From Methanospirillum sp. (GTDB lineage Archaea; Halobacteriota; Methanomicrobia; Methanomicrobiales; Methanospirillaceae), in NCBI GenBank assembly GCA_012728895.1, contig JAAYEG010000023.1:1-45873 (forward strand): DNA of 45,873 nt. Reading direction: 5' to 3'. Made by a program: the position numbers and the translations under genes. Position 1 is the stretch's first letter. The number at the start of each line of letters is the position of its first letter. Of this stretch, positions 17,480 to 25,174 are shown piece by piece. Below the pieces are notes generated by a model, which saw nothing but the letters and a program-made list of their open reading frames with translations, had not been told where the DNA came from and ran no database searches.

Positions 17480-18775
17480 TCAGGCGGCGTCGTCCTCTCC
17501 CGGGGGCTTCGGGCAGGCCGGGAGCAGGTCGCCCGCGAGGCGGAGGGCGCAGAGGTCGCCGCACATTGAGCAGGTCTCGAGGTCGCCGTCGCGCACGTGG
17601 ATCCGACGCGCGTGCCCGGGAAAGAGGGCGAGACGGAACTGCTCGTCCCAGTCGAGCCCGCGCCGGGCCCGGCCCATCGCCTCCTCGTGCCGAACGGCGG
17701 CGCCGTCGGGCCGGCGCGAGAGGGTCCCGACGTGGGCCGCGATCCGGGCCACGCGCGTCCCCTCGACGATGTCCTGCCGGTCCGGGAGGGCCAGGTGCTC
17801 CGCCGGAGAGACCATGCAGAGGAAGTCCGCCCCGTGCTGGCAGGCGACCGCCCCCCCGATCGCGGCGACCACGTGGTCGTACCCGGGCGCGAGGTCGGTC
17901 ACGAGCGGGCCGAGGAGGTAGAGCGGGGCGTGCCCGGTGAGCTCCTTGAGCATCCCGACGTTGTACCCGACCTGCTCGAGAGGCATGTGGCCCGGCCCCT
18001 CGATCATGCGCTCGACCCCCGCCGAAAGCGCGCGCTTCGCGAGCCGCCCGAGGGCCAGGTACTCGGTCGACTTCGCGAGCCGCTCCGCGTCGGATCGGCA
18101 GCCCGGCCGCATCCCGTCCCCGAGCGACGCGACCACGCCGTGCTCGGCCAGGATCTCGCAGAGGTAGTCGAACTCCGCGTAGAGCGGGTTCTCCTCCCCC
18201 CGTTCGGCCATCATCACGGTATGGAACGCGCCGCCCCGGGAGACGACGCCCATCACTCGCGGGTCGTCGACGAGCGCGGCGTAGGCCTCCTGGTTCACGC
18301 CGCAGTGGAGCGTCAGGAAGTCCACGCCGTCCCGGCAGTGCTCCCGGATCACGCGGAAGAGCAGGTCGGCGTCGACGTCGACCGCGCTCCCCGCCCGCCG
18401 GACTGCCTCGTACACCGGGACCGTCCCGACCGAAACGTCGAGCGCCAGGATCGAGCGCCTGATGGCGGGCAGGTCGCCGCCCGTCGAGAGGTCCATCAGG
18501 GCGTCCGCCCCCTCGTCCAGGGCGGCCCGCGCCTTCTCGAGCTCGCCGGCCGGGTCGCACCGGGTCCCCGAGGTGCCGACGTTCACGTTCACTTTCACGG
18601 AGCAGCCCTCCCCGATCGCGCAGAGCCGGTGCTCGCGCCGCGGGTTGGCGGGGACGACGATCCTCCCCCGGGCGATCGCCCGGGCCACGCGGCGGGGGAC
18701 CAGGCCCTCGGCGCGCGCGATCGCGTGGACGACCTCCGGCACGGACCGGAGGCACTCCTCGATCAGGCCGTGCAT
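17480..18775 (-). CDS. thiC: Phosphomethylpyrimidine synthase ThiC
   Basis: A 431-residue radical S-adenosylmethionine enzyme. It converts aminoimidazole ribotide into the hydroxymethylpyrimidine phosphate of thiamine. Family blocks seen include VNVNVGTSGT (60s), ADALMDLSTGGDLP, SVGTVPVYEA, DFLTLHCGVN, SRGGAF, DGMRPGC, MIEGPGHMPLEQVGYNV and the iron-sulfur motif CSMCGDLC (C402, C405, C409). The C-x2-C-x3-C spacing is one residue shorter than the C-x2-C-x4-C of bacterial ThiC; archaeal proteins vary here. It is divergent from the MBL hydrolase. A TATA-like ttatatgg element lies 28 nt upstream, so a leaderless start at 18775 is likely. No TPP riboswitch was seen. Confidence 0.94.
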   Translation of the reverse strand: MHGLIEECLRSVPEVVHAIARAEGLVPRRVARAIARGRIVVPANPRREHRLCAIGEGCSVKVNVNVGTSGTRCDPAGELEKARAALDEGADALMDLSTGGDLPAIRRSILALDVSVGTVPVYEAVRRAGSAVDVDADLLFRVIREHCRDGVDFLTLHCGVNQEAYAALVDDPRVMGVVSRGGAFHTVMMAERGEENPLYAEFDYLCEILAEHGVVASLGDGMRPGCRSDAERLAKSTEYLALGRLAKRALSAGVERMIEGPGHMPLEQVGYNVGMLKELTGHAPLYLLGPLVTDLAPGYDHVVAAIGGAVACQHGADFLCMVSPAEHLALPDRQDIVEGTRVARIAAHVGTLSRRPDGAAVRHEEAMGRARRGLDWDEQFRLALFPGHARRIHVRDGDLETCSMCGDLCALRLAGDLLPACPKPPGEDDAA

Positions 18776-18811
18776 AAACAGGATATGCCCGGCGGTCGTT
18801 ATATGGTTTGT
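18776..18811. promoter_or_regulatory. Divergent promoter, thiC/MBL hydrolase
   Basis: A ttatatgg element at 18798-18807 lies 28 nt from the thiC ATG on the minus strand. The acaggatatgcc at 18778-18788 lies about 29 nt from the MBL hydrolase ATG on the plus strand. Both suggest leaderless transcripts with overlapping promoters. Confidence 0.45.
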
Positions 18812-19408
18812 ATGCCGATCCGATGGATCCCGGGCCGGGGCGTGTTCGCGAACGCCTACGTCGCCGGCAGCGTGCTCGTGGACGCGGGGGTGACGCCCAT
18901 GGCGGTCGAGCCCTACCGGGACGAGATCGAGGTGATCGTCCTCACCCACGGCCACTACGACCACACGGCCCACGTCCGCGAGTGCGCGGTTCTCTGCGAC
19001 GCAGAGGTCGCGATCCACGCGGAGGACGCCGGGACCCTCGCCGACGATCACCGGTCGCTCTCGCTCCACTTCGGCGCCCGTTCGCCCGGGATCGTCCCCG
19101 ATCTCCTGCTCGGCGACGGCGACGAGATCGGGGGGCTCCGGGTGCTCCACACCCCCGGGCACACCCCGGGCTCGTGCTGCCTGCTCGACGAAGGGACGGC
19201 CGATCTGCTCGCGGGCGACACGGTCTTCTCGGACGGGTGCTTCGGCCGGTACGACTTCGCCGGCGGGTCGCGCGAGGCCCTCACCCGGTCCCTCGACCGC
19301 CTCGCCGCCCTCGAGGTGCGGGGACTCTACCCGGGCCACGGCTTCCCCGCGGAGGAGGGCGGGTCGCGCCACGTCCGCGCCGCCGCCGCGCTGATCCGCC
19401 GGCTCTGA
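18812..19408 (+). CDS. MBL-fold metallo-hydrolase
   Basis: A 198-residue cytoplasmic metallo-beta-lactamase fold protein. The metal-binding motif is THGHYDHTAH (H46, H48, D50, H51). Downstream motifs are VLHTPGHTPGSCCLL (third His), LLAGDTVFSDGCFGRYDF (bridging Asp) and LYPGHG (last His), as in glyoxalase II-like hydrolases. The substrate cannot be read; related archaeal proteins are often thioesterase- or lactonase-like. The ATG at 18812 was preferred over the ATG at 18803 because of the promoter spacing. The DUF123 gene follows after one base, so the two probably share a transcript. Confidence 0.85.
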   Translation: MPIRWIPGRGVFANAYVAGSVLVDAGVTPMAVEPYRDEIEVIVLTHGHYDHTAHVRECAVLCDAEVAIHAEDAGTLADDHRSLSLHFGARSPGIVPDLLLGDGDEIGGLRVLHTPGHTPGSCCLLDEGTADLLAGDTVFSDGCFGRYDFAGGSREALTRSLDRLAALEVRGLYPGHGFPAEEGGSRHVRAAAALIRRL

Positions 19409-19409
19409 G

Positions 19410-19883
19410 ATGGAGACGGGGATCTACTGCCTGGTCTTCGCGAACCCGCCCGCCGTCCTCGTCGTCGGCCGGCTCGGCCCCGTCGCGTTCCGGCCGGGGT
19501 ACCACCTCTACGTCGGGTCCGCCCTCGGCCCCGGGGGGCTCTCCCGGGTCCGGCGGCACCTCCGGCTCTCCAGCGAGCGGGACCGGGCGCCGCGCTGGCA
19601 CGTGGACCGCCTCCTGCTCGACCCCCGGTTCCGGCTCGAGGCGGTGGTGGCGGCGGTCACGTCCGAACGGCTCGAGTGCGCTCTGGCCGGGGCGATCGCG
19701 GGAGACCGGGTCCCCTGCTTCGGTGCGAGCGACTGCCGGTGCGGCTCCCACCTGCTGTACCGTCCGCGGGACCCGACGGCGGAGGTCGCAGCGGCCTTCG
19801 GGACGATAGGCCTGGCCCCAACCGTTATTCTCGCCGGCGACCCCGTCGAGCGAGCCCTGGCCCCCGGCGTGAAGGACCGGTAG
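19410..19883 (+). CDS. DUF123/GIY-YIG-like family protein
   Basis: A 157-residue protein that begins one base after the MBL hydrolase stop. METGIYCLVF (1-10) and FRPGYHLYVGSALGPGGLSRVRRHLR (27-52) match the GIY-YIG-like core of the DUF123 family (Ile-Tyr pair, then Y-V-G-S-A-x-G-x-G-G-L), and WHVDRLL (63-69) is also typical. The Cys-rich CFGASDCRCGSHLLY (103-117) carries the family's conserved CxC...H segment. In some archaea DUF123 domains sit next to endonuclease III-like genes, but the biochemical role is uncertain. The last 30 residues are variable. Confidence 0.85.
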   Translation: METGIYCLVFANPPAVLVVGRLGPVAFRPGYHLYVGSALGPGGLSRVRRHLRLSSERDRAPRWHVDRLLLDPRFRLEAVVAAVTSERLECALAGAIAGDRVPCFGASDCRCGSHLLYRPRDPTAEVAAAFGTIGLAPTVILAGDPVERALAPGVKDR

Positions 19884-20058
19884 GGCGAGACTGTTCCCCC
19901 GGGGTCCCGGGTTCCGCCCCCTTCCGGGGGCTCGCCGGGAGGTACGTCGGACGGAGAGAGGGGGCGGACCGGGGTTTTTTTCCGCGCACGGCCCGGCGCG
20001 GACCCGGGCCTGCCCGGAGCGGCACCCTTTATCTGCCTGCACCGCCATCCCACAAAAC

Positions 20059-20604
20059 ATGCAGGTACTGGGGATCTCCGGGTCCATGCGCGAGGACGGG
20101 AACACGGCCTTCATGGTCCGGGCGCTGCTCGACGAGGTGGCGAAGGCGGGGATCGAGACGGAGTACGTCTCGCTCGCCGGGAAGGAGATCGGGCCGTGCA
20201 CCGGGTGCGAGCTCTGCAGGAAAGAAGACTTCTGCACGATCCAGGACGACTGGGACGGGATCGCCGAGCGGATGCTCGAGGCCGAGGTCGTCGTCCTGGG
20301 TTCGCCGACCTACTACTACGACGTGAACGGACAGACCAAGAACTTCATCGACCGGACCTACTCGCTCTACCACCGCCGCCGGCTCGCCGGGCGGGGCGGG
20401 GTCGCCATCGCGGTCCAGGCGAACACGGGCGGCACCCGGACGGTCGAGACGATCGAGGGGTTCCTCTCCACCCACGAGTTCATCTCCCTGGGGTCGGTGG
20501 TCGGGAACGGCTTCGCCGCCGGGGCGGTCAAGAACGACGGGGCCGCCCTCGAGGCCGTGCACGGGATCGCCAACCGGATCGCCGCCCACCTGGGGCGCAC
20601 CTAG
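20059..20604 (+). CDS. Iron-sulfur flavoprotein (NADPH-dependent FMN reductase family)
   Basis: A 181-residue flavodoxin-fold protein. LGISGSMREDGNTA (4-17) is the FMN phosphate loop. C47-x2-C50-x2-C53-x5-C59 (CTGCELCRKEDFC) is the compact cysteine motif that binds a [4Fe-4S] cluster in iron-sulfur flavoproteins of methanogens. VVLGSPTYYYDVNGQTKNFIDRT (about 78-100) is the second flavin-contact segment. Family members move electrons from ferredoxin or reduce oxygen species; the partner here is unknown. The C-terminal region AVHGIANRIAAHL is the standard last helix. It stands alone between the DUF123 gene and the convergent cofH-type gene. Confidence 0.9.
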   Translation: MQVLGISGSMREDGNTAFMVRALLDEVAKAGIETEYVSLAGKEIGPCTGCELCRKEDFCTIQDDWDGIAERMLEAEVVVLGSPTYYYDVNGQTKNFIDRTYSLYHRRRLAGRGGVAIAVQANTGGTRTVETIEGFLSTHEFISLGSVVGNGFAAGAVKNDGAALEAVHGIANRIAAHLGRT

Positions 20605-20643
20605 GCGGCGGCACGGCGGCGCGAACGGGCGCGGGACCGGGGC

Positions 20644-21753
20644 TCAGCCGACCCGCCCGTAGAGCGTGGTCCGCTCGACGAGAGGGCGCCCGAGATCGGC
20701 CGCGATCCTCTCCATCTCGGCCGGATCCAGGTAGCTCCCCCCCGTCCCCCCGGCCGCGCTGGTGATGTGCTCCTCGTAGAGAGTTCCGCCCAGGTCGTCG
20801 GCGCCGGCGAGGAGGAGGAGGGACGAGAGCTTCGTCCCGACCTTGACCCACGAGGCCTGGACGTGCTCGAAGTTGTCGAGAAATAGCCGCGCGACCGCGG
20901 TCAGGAGCAGGTCCTCCCGACCGGTGGCGCCCGCCGGGGCCTTCCCCGCCCGGTAGAGCGGCGTGTTCTGGTGGATGAACGAGAGCGGGACGAACTCGGT
21001 GAAGCCGCCGGTCTCGTCCTGGATTTCGCGGAGGACCGAGAGGTGCTCGACCCGGTCGTCGACCGACTCCCCGACCCCGTACAGGATGGTCGCGGTCGAC
21101 CGGACCCCCATCCCGTGCGCCTCCCGGATGATCCGGACCCACTCGGCCGTCGGGACCTTGCCGGGGCAGATCCGCCGGCGCACCGGGTCCACCAGGATCT
21201 CGGCCGCGGTGCCGCAGAGCGAGCCGAGCCCGGCCTCGCGGAGCCGTTCGAGCTGCTCCGCCGTGGTCCACCCGCTCCGGGCCGCCCCGTAGGCGATCTC
21301 CTGCGGGTTCCCGGCGTGGAGGTGGACGCCCGGTGCCCCGGCCCGGCAGGCCTCCAGGATCGCCGCGTAGGTCTCGCCGGTGAAGTCGGGCGCGAGCCCG
21401 GAGACCGTGCAGATCTCGGTCACCCCCCTGGACCGGGCGAGCTCTGCCGCCTCCCTGACATCGTCGAGCGAGAGGCGGAACGCATCGGGGTCGCCCTTCC
21501 GCCGCGAGAAACCGCAGAAGCCGCACCGGTTCACGCAGAGGTTCGTGACGTTCAGGTTCTGGTTTCGGACGAACGTAATCGCCTCGCCCGTCCGCGCCGC
21601 GCGGGCGCGGTCGGCGGCCGCGGCGATCGCGTGGACCGCCGGCCCGGTAGTGGCCGCGAGGAGCCCGGCCGCCTCATTCCTGGAGAGCCGGTGGCCGTCC
21701 TCGACGTCGTCCAGGAGGCGGACGACCCCGGCGAGATCGTGCTCAAGAGACAT
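20644..21753 (-). CDS. cofH: CofH-type radical SAM protein (FO synthase subunit 2), paralogue 1
   Basis: A 369-residue radical S-adenosylmethionine enzyme. The cluster motif is C73-x3-C77-x2-C80 in NLNVTNLCVNRCGFCGFSR-type context. GTAAEILVDPVRRRICPGK (about 192-210) and MGVRSTATILYGVGE are blocks shared by CofH and the related menaquinone protein MqnC. CofH condenses 5-amino-6-ribitylaminouracil with a tyrosine-derived radical in Fo synthesis, working with CofG. No cofG is in this window. Another CofH-type gene lies 55 bp upstream in tandem on the same strand. Which of the two is the true CofH cannot be settled from sequence. The first ATG at 21753 sits well before the conserved N-terminus. 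Confidence 0.85.
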   Translation of the reverse strand: MSLEHDLAGVVRLLDDVEDGHRLSRNEAAGLLAATTGPAVHAIAAAADRARAARTGEAITFVRNQNLNVTNLCVNRCGFCGFSRRKGDPDAFRLSLDDVREAAELARSRGVTEICTVSGLAPDFTGETYAAILEACRAGAPGVHLHAGNPQEIAYGAARSGWTTAEQLERLREAGLGSLCGTAAEILVDPVRRRICPGKVPTAEWVRIIREAHGMGVRSTATILYGVGESVDDRVEHLSVLREIQDETGGFTEFVPLSFIHQNTPLYRAGKAPAGATGREDLLLTAVARLFLDNFEHVQASWVKVGTKLSSLLLLAGADDLGGTLYEEHITSAAGGTGGSYLDPAEMERIAADLGRPLVERTTLYGRVG

Positions 21754-21808
21754 GTGCTATGCCAGAGCATGGCGCGGTCCCCCCTGATAAGACCCGCGGT
21801 CCGCCGGG

Positions 21809-22915
21809 TCAGGCCGGATCCGCGGGGGGGTCGTCGAGGAGGGAATAGGAGGTGGTCCGGCGGACGAGCCGGCGGCCCAGGTCCGAGACGATCCGGGCCA
21901 TCGCGGCCGGGTCCATGAACGCGGCGTCCTCGGCGCCGGCGTCGACCGAGACCTCGTCCTCGAACATGGTCCCGCCCAGGTCGTCGGCCCCCGCGAGCAG
22001 CAGCAGGGAGACCATCTTCGGCCCCACCTTGCCCCACGAGACCTGGACGTGGTCGAAGTTGTCGAGGAAGAGCCGGGCGACCGCGATCAGCAGCAGGTCC
22101 TCCCGCCCCGTGGCGCCCGCCGGGGCCTTCCCCGCGCGGTAGAGCGGCGTGTTCCGGTGGACGTAGGTGAGGGGCACGAGCTCGGTGAACCCGCCGGTCT
22201 CGTCCTGGACGCCGCGGAGCAGGTCGAGATGGGTGACCCGGTCGGCTGCCGACTCCCCCGCCCCGTACATGATGGTCGCGGTCGACCGGATCCCCATCCC
22301 GTGCGCCTCGCGGATCACCCGGAGCCAGGTCGCGGTGTCGCACTTTCTCGGGCAGATCACCTGCCGGACCTCGTCGACCAGGATCTCGGCCGCGGTCCCC
22401 TGGAGGGTCCCGAGGCCCGCCGCGCGCAGCCGTTCGAGCACCTCCCGGGTCGAAACACCCGCTTTCTCTGCGACGAACGAGACCTCCTCGGGGGAGCAGA
22501 AGTGGACATCGACGCCGGGGGCGGCCTCGCGGATCCACGAGACCAGGTCCGTGTACGACTCGACCGAAAAGCCGGGGTGGACGCCGGAGAGCGGACAGAT
22601 CTCGGTCACGCCGCGCTCGGCCCCGAGCCGGGCCCGGCGCTGGATCTCCTCTTTCCCGTGGAGGTACGTGCCGGGGGCGCCGGGCGGCCGGCCGAAGCCG
22701 CAGAAGCCGCAGAGGTTCTTGCAGATGTTCGTGACGTGCAGGTTCTGGTTCCTGACGTAGGTGACGCGGTCGCCGACCCGCTCCTCGCGGACCTCGTCGG
22801 CGGCCGCCGCGATCGCGAGCGCCTCGCGGCCGGTGACCTCCATCAGGCGCCGGGCCTCCCCGGGCGTCAGCCGGTGGCCGGCGACGGTGTCCGAGAGCAG
22901 GGTCCTCAGGTCCAT
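21809..22915 (-). CDS. cofH: CofH-type radical SAM protein (FO synthase subunit 2), paralogue 2
   Basis: A 368-residue paralogue of the downstream gene. The cluster motif is C65-x3-C69-x2-C72 (NICKNLCGFCGFGR). It shares GTAAEILVDEVRQVICPRK, IREAHGMGIRSTATIMYGAGE, QDETGGFTELVPLTYVHRNTPLYRAGKAPAGATGRED-type blocks, and the C-terminal LLAGADDLGGTMFED with paralogue 1. The starting ATG at 22915 begins just 2 bases after the signal peptidase stop at 22918, so it is probably expressed with that gene. It also lies next to signal peptidase, not other F420 genes. Substrate difference between the two paralogues is possible but unproven. Confidence 0.85.
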   Translation of the reverse strand: MDLRTLLSDTVAGHRLTPGEARRLMEVTGREALAIAAAADEVREERVGDRVTYVRNQNLHVTNICKNLCGFCGFGRPPGAPGTYLHGKEEIQRRARLGAERGVTEICPLSGVHPGFSVESYTDLVSWIREAAPGVDVHFCSPEEVSFVAEKAGVSTREVLERLRAAGLGTLQGTAAEILVDEVRQVICPRKCDTATWLRVIREAHGMGIRSTATIMYGAGESAADRVTHLDLLRGVQDETGGFTELVPLTYVHRNTPLYRAGKAPAGATGREDLLLIAVARLFLDNFDHVQVSWGKVGPKMVSLLLLAGADDLGGTMFEDEVSVDAGAEDAAFMDPAAMARIVSDLGRRLVRRTTSYSLLDDPPADPA

Positions 22916-22917
22916 CC

Positions 22918-23637
22918 TCAGCGCCTCCTGGCCGGCTTCTTCTTCGACCCCCTCTCCCGGGGGGGCTCCGGCGCCCGCTCGCGATCGCGCCGCCGCTGCC
23001 AGAGCTCCCACAGGAGCATCGCCCCGATCACGATCGCCGCCACCTCGAAGAGGTGGAGCGGCAGGTACCCGACGATCGGGACGGCGAAGAGGGCCTTGCC
23101 GACGATCCACTCGGGCTTCACGGGCTGGAGCCGCCCGAGCCCGGCGTAGCCGCCGTCCTGGTCCCGGATCGGGTTGTTGTCCCCCTTCGTGATGTACCCC
23201 CCGTGGTCGGCGCCGAACTGCTCGGCGGCCTCGGACTCGTTGACGCGCCCGATCGCCCGGTGGATGATCGGGTGGACGTCCGTCGCCCCGTTCGGCCGGT
23301 AGACGATCACGTCCCCCCAGACCGGCTCGCCGGCCCGGTCGGGCAGGTCGTTGAACCTCCCGTACCTGGAGAGGCTGCCCTCGTTCGAGGTCACGAGGGC
23401 TCCGTAGCGGTCGGCGGCGACCACGAGCACCAGGTCGCCGACGTTCATGTTCGGGACCATGCTCTCGGACTCGATCGTGACCACTGCGGGCCACGTGCCG
23501 GAGACGAGAAAGAGGACGAGCGCGATCAAACCGACCACGCCGACGACCCAGGCCAGGTCGCGCGCGAGCGAGCCCCAGCGGTCCCCGGGGTCGCGCAGCC
23601 GCTCGGTAACGGACGGATCTGGCCGGGAAGCCCCCAT
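22918..23637 (-). CDS. Signal peptidase I, archaeal type
   Basis: A 239-residue membrane protease. Residues 28-48 form a transmembrane segment. S59 in IESESMVPNM is the catalytic Ser. H126 in HPIIHR replaces the bacterial Lys as in archaeal/ER-type enzymes, and D153 in KGDNN is the conserved Asp. Hydrophobic residues about 180-212 form a second membrane segment, with a basic C-terminal tail (GSKKKPARRR). It cleaves signal peptides of exported proteins, fitting the many secreted dockerin proteins in this window. A 7-bp inverted repeat lies just upstream of the start, and polD small subunit diverges from the same spacer. Confidence 0.92.
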   Translation of the reverse strand: MGASRPDPSVTERLRDPGDRWGSLARDLAWVVGVVGLIALVLFLVSGTWPAVVTIESESMVPNMNVGDLVLVVAADRYGALVTSNEGSLSRYGRFNDLPDRAGEPVWGDVIVYRPNGATDVHPIIHRAIGRVNESEAAEQFGADHGGYITKGDNNPIRDQDGGYAGLGRLQPVKPEWIVGKALFAVPIVGYLPLHLFEVAAIVIGAMLLWELWQRRRDRERAPEPPRERGSKKKPARRR

Positions 23638-23714
23638 GTGCCTGAAAGGTTGTTTTCAGGCCGTTCTTATAGGTAGCGGATAACCTATGAAGCCCCACGG
23701 CCAACAGGAATGGG
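23638..23714. promoter_or_regulatory. Divergent promoter with inverted repeats, signal peptidase/polD small subunit
   Basis: cctgaaa(ggttgt)tttcagg at 23641-23660 is a 7-bp inverted repeat starting 4 bp before the signal peptidase ATG. ataggt(agcggata)acctat at 23669-23688 is a 6-bp inverted repeat overlapping TATA-like sequence facing both ways. The second fits promoter elements about 32 nt from each start; the first could be an operator or a leader hairpin. Confidence 0.4.
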
Positions 23715-25115
23715 ATGCTCGAGGCTGCGGAGATCGTCCAGCGGTTCCTCCTGGGCGGGCGGCAGGTCCACCCCGACGTGGTCGCCTGGATCCGCGAGCA
23801 GAACGACCCCGGGCTCGTCGACCGGATCCTCCGCGAGACCCCCGAGGACGTGGTGGTGGTCTCGCGGGACGCGATCCCGTCGATCCGGCCCGAGCGGGAC
23901 GGCGTCCGGTTCCTGGGCGACCCCGGGCTCGAGGTGATCGAGGGGGCCGCAGGTTCCTGCCCCCCGATCACATCGGTGCAGGACTACGCCCACTACTTCC
24001 GCGACCGCTACACCCGCCTGGGGGGGGTCGTCCGCTCGCGGGTCCACGCGATGCCGATCGAGGCCCTGTCCCGGTCGGGACGCTACCGCCAGCAGGAGTG
24101 CACCCTGATCGGCATGGTCGTCGAGGCCCGGTCGACCGCGAAGGGCAACCGGCTCGTTCAGCTCGAGGACCCGACCGGCGTGATCCCGGTCCTCTTCAAC
24201 AGCAACCGCCCCGACTTCGACCAGGCCGAGCGGCTCGTCCCGGACGAGGTGGTCGGGGTCCGGGGCAAGCTCGCGGAGACCGGGTCGGTCTTCTACGGCG
24301 AGCAGATCCTCCGCCCGGACGTCCCGATCAACCACGCCCCGTTCCTCTCCCGGGAGCCGGGGAGGGTCGTCATGATCTCGGACGTCCACGTCGGCTCGAA
24401 CACCTTCCTCCCCGAGGCCTGGGACTCCTTCACCGACTGGCTCCGCGAGAGCGACGACGTGAACTACCTTCTGATCGCCGGCGATCTGGTGGACGGGATC
24501 GGGGTCTACCCGGGCCAGGAGAACGAGCTGGTGATCCCCAACATCGACGACCAGTACGCCGAGTTCGGCCGGATGCTCCGCGCCCTCCCCTCCCGGGTCC
24601 GGATCGTCGCCGCGCCGGGCAACCACGACGTGGTCCGGGGGGCCGAGCCCCAGCCCGCGCTCCCCGAAAGGTTCGCCTCCCACCTTCCCGCGAATTGTAC
24701 GACCGTGGAGAACCCGGCCCTGGTCTCGATCCAGGGCGTCCGGGTCCTGATGTACCACGGCCGCTCGATGGACGACCTGATCTCGCTCATCCCGGGGGCC
24801 ACGTACGACCGGGCAGGGGAGATGATGGAGGAGATGCTCCGGCGCCGCCACCTCGCCCCGAGCTACGGGAGGCGGACCCCGATCGCGGCCGCGAAGGCCG
24901 ACCGGCTCGTGATCGACTGCATCCCCGAGGTGCTGCTCACCGGCCACGTCCACGTGATGGGGCTCTGCCGGTACCGGGGGGTGCTGGGCGTCAACCCGGG
25001 GACCTGGCAGGCCCAGACCGCGTTCCAGAAACAGATGAACGTCAACCCCACCCCGGCCCGGGCGGTCGTGCTCGATCTCCAGACCCTGGAGCCCAGGGTG
25101 CTCGACTTCAGCTAG
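23715..25115 (+). CDS. polB: DNA polymerase D small subunit (DP1), exonuclease subunit
   Basis: A 466-residue protein, shorter than many DP1 proteins (500-700). Residues about 126-205 form an OB-fold, and residues about 215-450 form the Mre11-like phosphodiesterase. Metal-binding motifs are present: SDVHVGSN (D223, H225), GDLVDG (D257), PGNHD (N303, H304) and GHVHVMG (H411, H413). This suggests an active 3'-5' proofreading nuclease. DP1 pairs with the large catalytic DP2 subunit, which is not in this window. The ATG at 23715 has AGGAATGGG just upstream. It is divergent from the signal peptidase. Confidence 0.94.
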   Translation: MLEAAEIVQRFLLGGRQVHPDVVAWIREQNDPGLVDRILRETPEDVVVVSRDAIPSIRPERDGVRFLGDPGLEVIEGAAGSCPPITSVQDYAHYFRDRYTRLGGVVRSRVHAMPIEALSRSGRYRQQECTLIGMVVEARSTAKGNRLVQLEDPTGVIPVLFNSNRPDFDQAERLVPDEVVGVRGKLAETGSVFYGEQILRPDVPINHAPFLSREPGRVVMISDVHVGSNTFLPEAWDSFTDWLRESDDVNYLLIAGDLVDGIGVYPGQENELVIPNIDDQYAEFGRMLRALPSRVRIVAAPGNHDVVRGAEPQPALPERFASHLPANCTTVENPALVSIQGVRVLMYHGRSMDDLISLIPGATYDRAGEMMEEMLRRRHLAPSYGRRTPIAAAKADRLVIDCIPEVLLTGHVHVMGLCRYRGVLGVNPGTWQAQTAFQKQMNVNPTPARAVVLDLQTLEPRVLDFS

Positions 25116-25140
25116 CGGCGACAGGCGTCGCCCGGGTACT

Positions 25141-25152
25141 CCCTATATATGC
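25141..25152 (+). promoter_or_regulatory. TATA-like element of the thioredoxin reductase-like gene
   Basis: ccctatatatgc at 25141-25152 lies about 29 nt upstream of the ATG at 25175, the spacing for a near-leaderless archaeal start. Confidence 0.5.
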
Positions 25153-25174
25153 CCGACCGCTGAATTTGCAGGTG

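Noticed and set aside
18776-18811. Thiamine riboswitch upstream of thiC
   Set aside because: The spacer is 36 bp and thiC appears leaderless, leaving no room for a riboswitch.
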